From Streptomyces sp. NBC_01262 (GTDB taxonomy: Bacteria > Actinomycetota > Actinomycetes > Streptomycetales > Streptomycetaceae), in NCBI RefSeq assembly GCF_036226365.1, contig NZ_CP108462.1, positions 6,091,501-6,155,500 on the forward strand: a DNA stretch of 64,000 bases, written 5' to 3'. Shown here piece after piece: positions 62,087-64,000 of this stretch; the first letter of the stretch is position 1; the number at the start of each line of letters is the position of its first letter. The notes below the pieces were generated by a model. That model was not told the DNA's origin. It saw nothing but the letters and a program-made list of their open reading frames with translations, and did no database searches. Position numbers and translations under genes: made by a program.

Positions 62087-62935
62087 CTACTCCTCGACCA
62101 GCAGCCCCCGCCGCAGCCGCCGCAGCGTCCGCGTCAGCAGGCGGGAGACATGCATCTGGGAGATCCCCAGCTCCTCACCGATCTCCGACTGCGTCATGTT
62201 GGCCACGAAGCGCAACGACAGGATCTGCCGGTCGCGCGGTGTCAGGTCGGCGATCAGCGGCTTGAGGGACTCGACGTTCTCGATGCCCTCCAGGCCGTGG
62301 TCCTCGTAGCCGATCCGGTCGGCTAGCGCGCCCTCTGCGTCGTCCTCGTCGGGCTGGGCGTCCAGGGAGCTGGCGGTGTACGCGTTGCTCGCGCCCATGC
62401 CCTCGACCACCTCCGACTCGCTGATCCGCAGCTTCGCGGCGAGCTCGGAGGCGGTGGGGGCGCGGTCCAGCTGCTGCGCCAGCTCGTCGCCGGCCTTGGC
62501 CAGGTCCAGCCGCAGCTCCTGGAGTCTGCGCGGGACGCGTACGGACCAGGACGTGTCGCGGAAGAAGCGCTTGATCTCGCCGATGATGGTCGGCATCGCG
62601 AAGGTGGGGAACTCGACCCCGCGGCTCAGCTCGAAGCGGTCGATCGCCTTGATCAGGCCGATGGTGCCGACCTGGATGATGTCCTCCATCGGCTCGCTGC
62701 GGGAGCGGAAGCGGGAGGCGGCGTACTTCACCAGGGCGAGATTGAGCTCGACCAGGGTGTTGCGGACATACGAGTACTCGGGGGTGCCTTCTTCCAGCGT
62801 CTCCAGGCGCTTGAAGAGAGTCTTGGACAGGGCCCGTGCGTCAACCGGACTGACCTCGTCGTAGGGGGGAATCGCCAGGTCCTCGACGGCCTCGGGTGTC
62901 GCCGACGTGTCATGCACGTCGAGCCGGGGTGCCAT
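62087..62935 (-). CDS. SigB/SigF-type alternative sigma factor
   Basis: 282 residues. sigma70 domains: region 2 (LVELNLALVKYAASRFRSRSEPMEDIIQVGTIGLIKAIDRF), the linker ELSRGVEFPTFAMPTIIGEIKRFFRDTSWSVRVPRRLQEL, region 3, and region 4 (LTPRDRQILSLRFVANMTQSEIGEELGISQMHVSRLLTRTLRRLR). Strong GAGGGAGGAAGAC ribosome site. Of the nine-member stress sigma family in S. coelicolor this matches the locus of sigI by neighbours, from memory. Divergent anti-anti-sigma and anti-sigma genes complete the partner-switch module. Confidence 0.95.
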   Translation of the reverse strand: MAPRLDVHDTSATPEAVEDLAIPPYDEVSPVDARALSKTLFKRLETLEEGTPEYSYVRNTLVELNLALVKYAASRFRSRSEPMEDIIQVGTIGLIKAIDRFELSRGVEFPTFAMPTIIGEIKRFFRDTSWSVRVPRRLQELRLDLAKAGDELAQQLDRAPTASELAAKLRISESEVVEGMGASNAYTASSLDAQPDEDDAEGALADRIGYEDHGLEGIENVESLKPLIADLTPRDRQILSLRFVANMTQSEIGEELGISQMHVSRLLTRTLRRLRRGLLVEE

Positions 62936-63093
62936 GTCTTCCTCCCTCAGTGGCGGACATCTCCACTACCACGCCTACCCCGTTTCGGCGTGACATTGCA
63001 AGCCCGGACGGTCCGGCTACCGGCGGATTCCGGAACCGCGTAGGGTTTCCGGGGAGCACAGGAGACCCGCAGCAGACGCAGAAGGGGCGCGAC

Positions 63094-63462
63094 ATGGACC
63101 GCGGAGTGGTCGGTACGGCCGGCCGTGATCGGCTTGAGGTCGCGGTACGCCGCTACGCGATGAGCGCGGTGGTCACGCCCGCCGGCGAGCTCGACCACCA
63201 CACCGCCGACCTGCTGCGGGAGCCCCTCGACAAGCTCGCCGAGGACGCCATCCCCAAGGTGGTGGTGGACTGCTCGCACCTTGATTTCTGCGACTCCACC
63301 GGCCTCAACGTGCTGCTCGGCGCCCGGCTGAAGGCCGAGGCCGCCGGGGGCGGGGTACATCTGGCGGGGATGCGGCCGGCCGTGTCCCGGGTTTTCGAGA
63401 TCACCGGCGCCGACGCGGTCTTCACGGTCCACGCGACCCTGGACGACGCGTTGAAGGAATGA
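63094..63462 (+). CDS. Anti-anti-sigma factor (STAS domain)
   Basis: 122 residues, a single STAS domain: VVTPAGELDHHTADLLREPLDKL and KVVVDCSHLDFCDSTGLNVLLGARL, where Ser68 in the DSTG motif is the phosphorylation target of the kinase-type anti-sigma factor. When unphosphorylated it binds the anti-sigma factor and frees sigma. ATG 63094 is preceded by GAAGGGG; the frame is open upstream to 62896, where the divergent sigma gene's leader lies. Confidence 0.94.
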   Translation: MDRGVVGTAGRDRLEVAVRRYAMSAVVTPAGELDHHTADLLREPLDKLAEDAIPKVVVDCSHLDFCDSTGLNVLLGARLKAEAAGGGVHLAGMRPAVSRVFEITGADAVFTVHATLDDALKE

Positions 63463-63611
63463 ACCGGTGCGAGTGTTTCGTGCGGCTCCGGAGGTGTCTC
63501 CCGGAGACCTACGGGCAGGAGATGGTCGGGTAAGGAGACCCTCGGAAAACCACGGGCACCCTCGGACACGTCTTGTCGGATTGCCGGACATCGGTGAGGT
63601 GAAGCGCTGAT

Positions 63612-64000
63612 GAGCACCACGCGGCCCCCTGCGGCCGATGACCGCAGCCCGGACCCGGGTGACGCGGGCGTGCCCTCAGGGCAGGGCCAGGTGCGCGTCC
63701 TCTCCCTCTCCGGCGCCGCCGGCGTCGTCCCGCTTGCCCGTGACTTCACCCGCCAGGCCCTCTACGAGTGGGGCTGGCTGCCGGCCGCCACGGCGGACCG
63801 CCGGGCCGCCGCCGAGGACGTGCTCCTGGTCGTCTCCGAGCTGGTCACCAACGCCTGCCTGCACGCTGGCGGCCCGCAGGAGCTGCGCGTCCACCGCACC
63901 CCGAAGTCGCTGCGCCTCGAAGTGACCGACAGCGGCCCCGGCACCCCGGCGCCGCGCACCCCGCACCGCGCGGGGCGGCCCGGCGGGCACGGGATGTTCA
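63612..64000 (+). CDS. Anti-sigma factor, serine kinase type (5' part)
   Basis: Cut by the right window edge. The visible 129 residues start MSTTRPPAADDRSPDPG and carry the HATPase_c (SpoIIAB/RsbW-like) N box: ADRRAAAEDVLLVVSELVTNACLHAGG. A G1-like DSGPG and the start of the G2 region GRPGGHGMF follow. It binds the divergently encoded sigma factor and phosphorylates the STAS protein. The start follows a run GAGGTGAAGCG; spacing fits. Confidence 0.92.

Overview
The window is chromosomal DNA of a Streptomyces-like actinomycete. The composition is very GC-rich with G or C at nearly every third codon position. GTG starts and 4-bp start/stop overlaps are common. The gene order mfd ... rpf-type genes, eno, divIC, ppx, ndh ... 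bldA ... hutU, hutI ... SigB-type sigma factor matches what I recall of the core region around bldA and eno in S. coelicolor. No transposase, integrase, phage gene or CRISPR array was seen.

Layout. 1-4904: end of an FtsX/MacB-type ABC permease, then mfd. 4905-5826: non-coding DNA dominated by a large imperfect inverted repeat. 5827-8015: a secreted HNH nuclease and a Tat-exported, sortase-anchored alginate-lyase-like protein. 8134-14656: a four-gene accessory island with two divergent arms: a GT29 sialyltransferase-like protein plus a GT8/pyruvyltransferase fusion on the minus strand, and a GT2 plus a polysialyltransferase-like protein on the plus strand. This is the best candidate for an undescribed system, probably a nonulosonate (sialic acid or Kdn-like) surface glycan. 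14704-18982: a Ser/Thr kinase, a membrane protein and a HTH-N6-DNA methylase with an altered catalytic motif, all on the minus strand.

19235-32242: two lipoproteins and a second HNH nuclease, mazG, endonuclease V, a P450, two resuscitation-promoting-factor muralytic enzymes (the second behind a ydaO-type c-di-AMP riboswitch), eno, divIC/ftsB, DUF501, ppx, and a type II NADH dehydrogenase behind a Rex operator. 32398-41438: cyclopropane fatty acid synthase, an ABC exporter pair, tRNA-Leu(UAA) = bldA, a YccA/Bax-inhibitor protein, a GH18 chitinase with a DasR-like operator, and small proteins. 41701-53142: thiolase, SGNH hydrolase, a LuxR-type regulator with an in-frame TTA codon (a local candidate for bldA control), cystathionine beta-synthase, inositol-phosphatase-like enzyme, malonyl-CoA-synthetase-like ligase, an RpiR regulator, and an LAETG surface protein. 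53145-61990: PLP decarboxylase, a MITE-like element, the histidine-utilisation genes hutU, M20 amidohydrolase, hutF and hutI, and a GH20 hexosaminidase. 62087-64000: a SigB/F-type sigma factor divergent from an anti-anti-sigma factor and a truncated anti-sigma kinase.

Several genes point to one theme, envelope and developmental physiology: cell-wall lysis (rpf genes), chitin/GlcNAc use (GH18, GH20), septation (divIC), redox sensing (Rex site), stress signalling (sigma module) and the bldA developmental tRNA. Family names are from motif recognition by eye; no database search was run.
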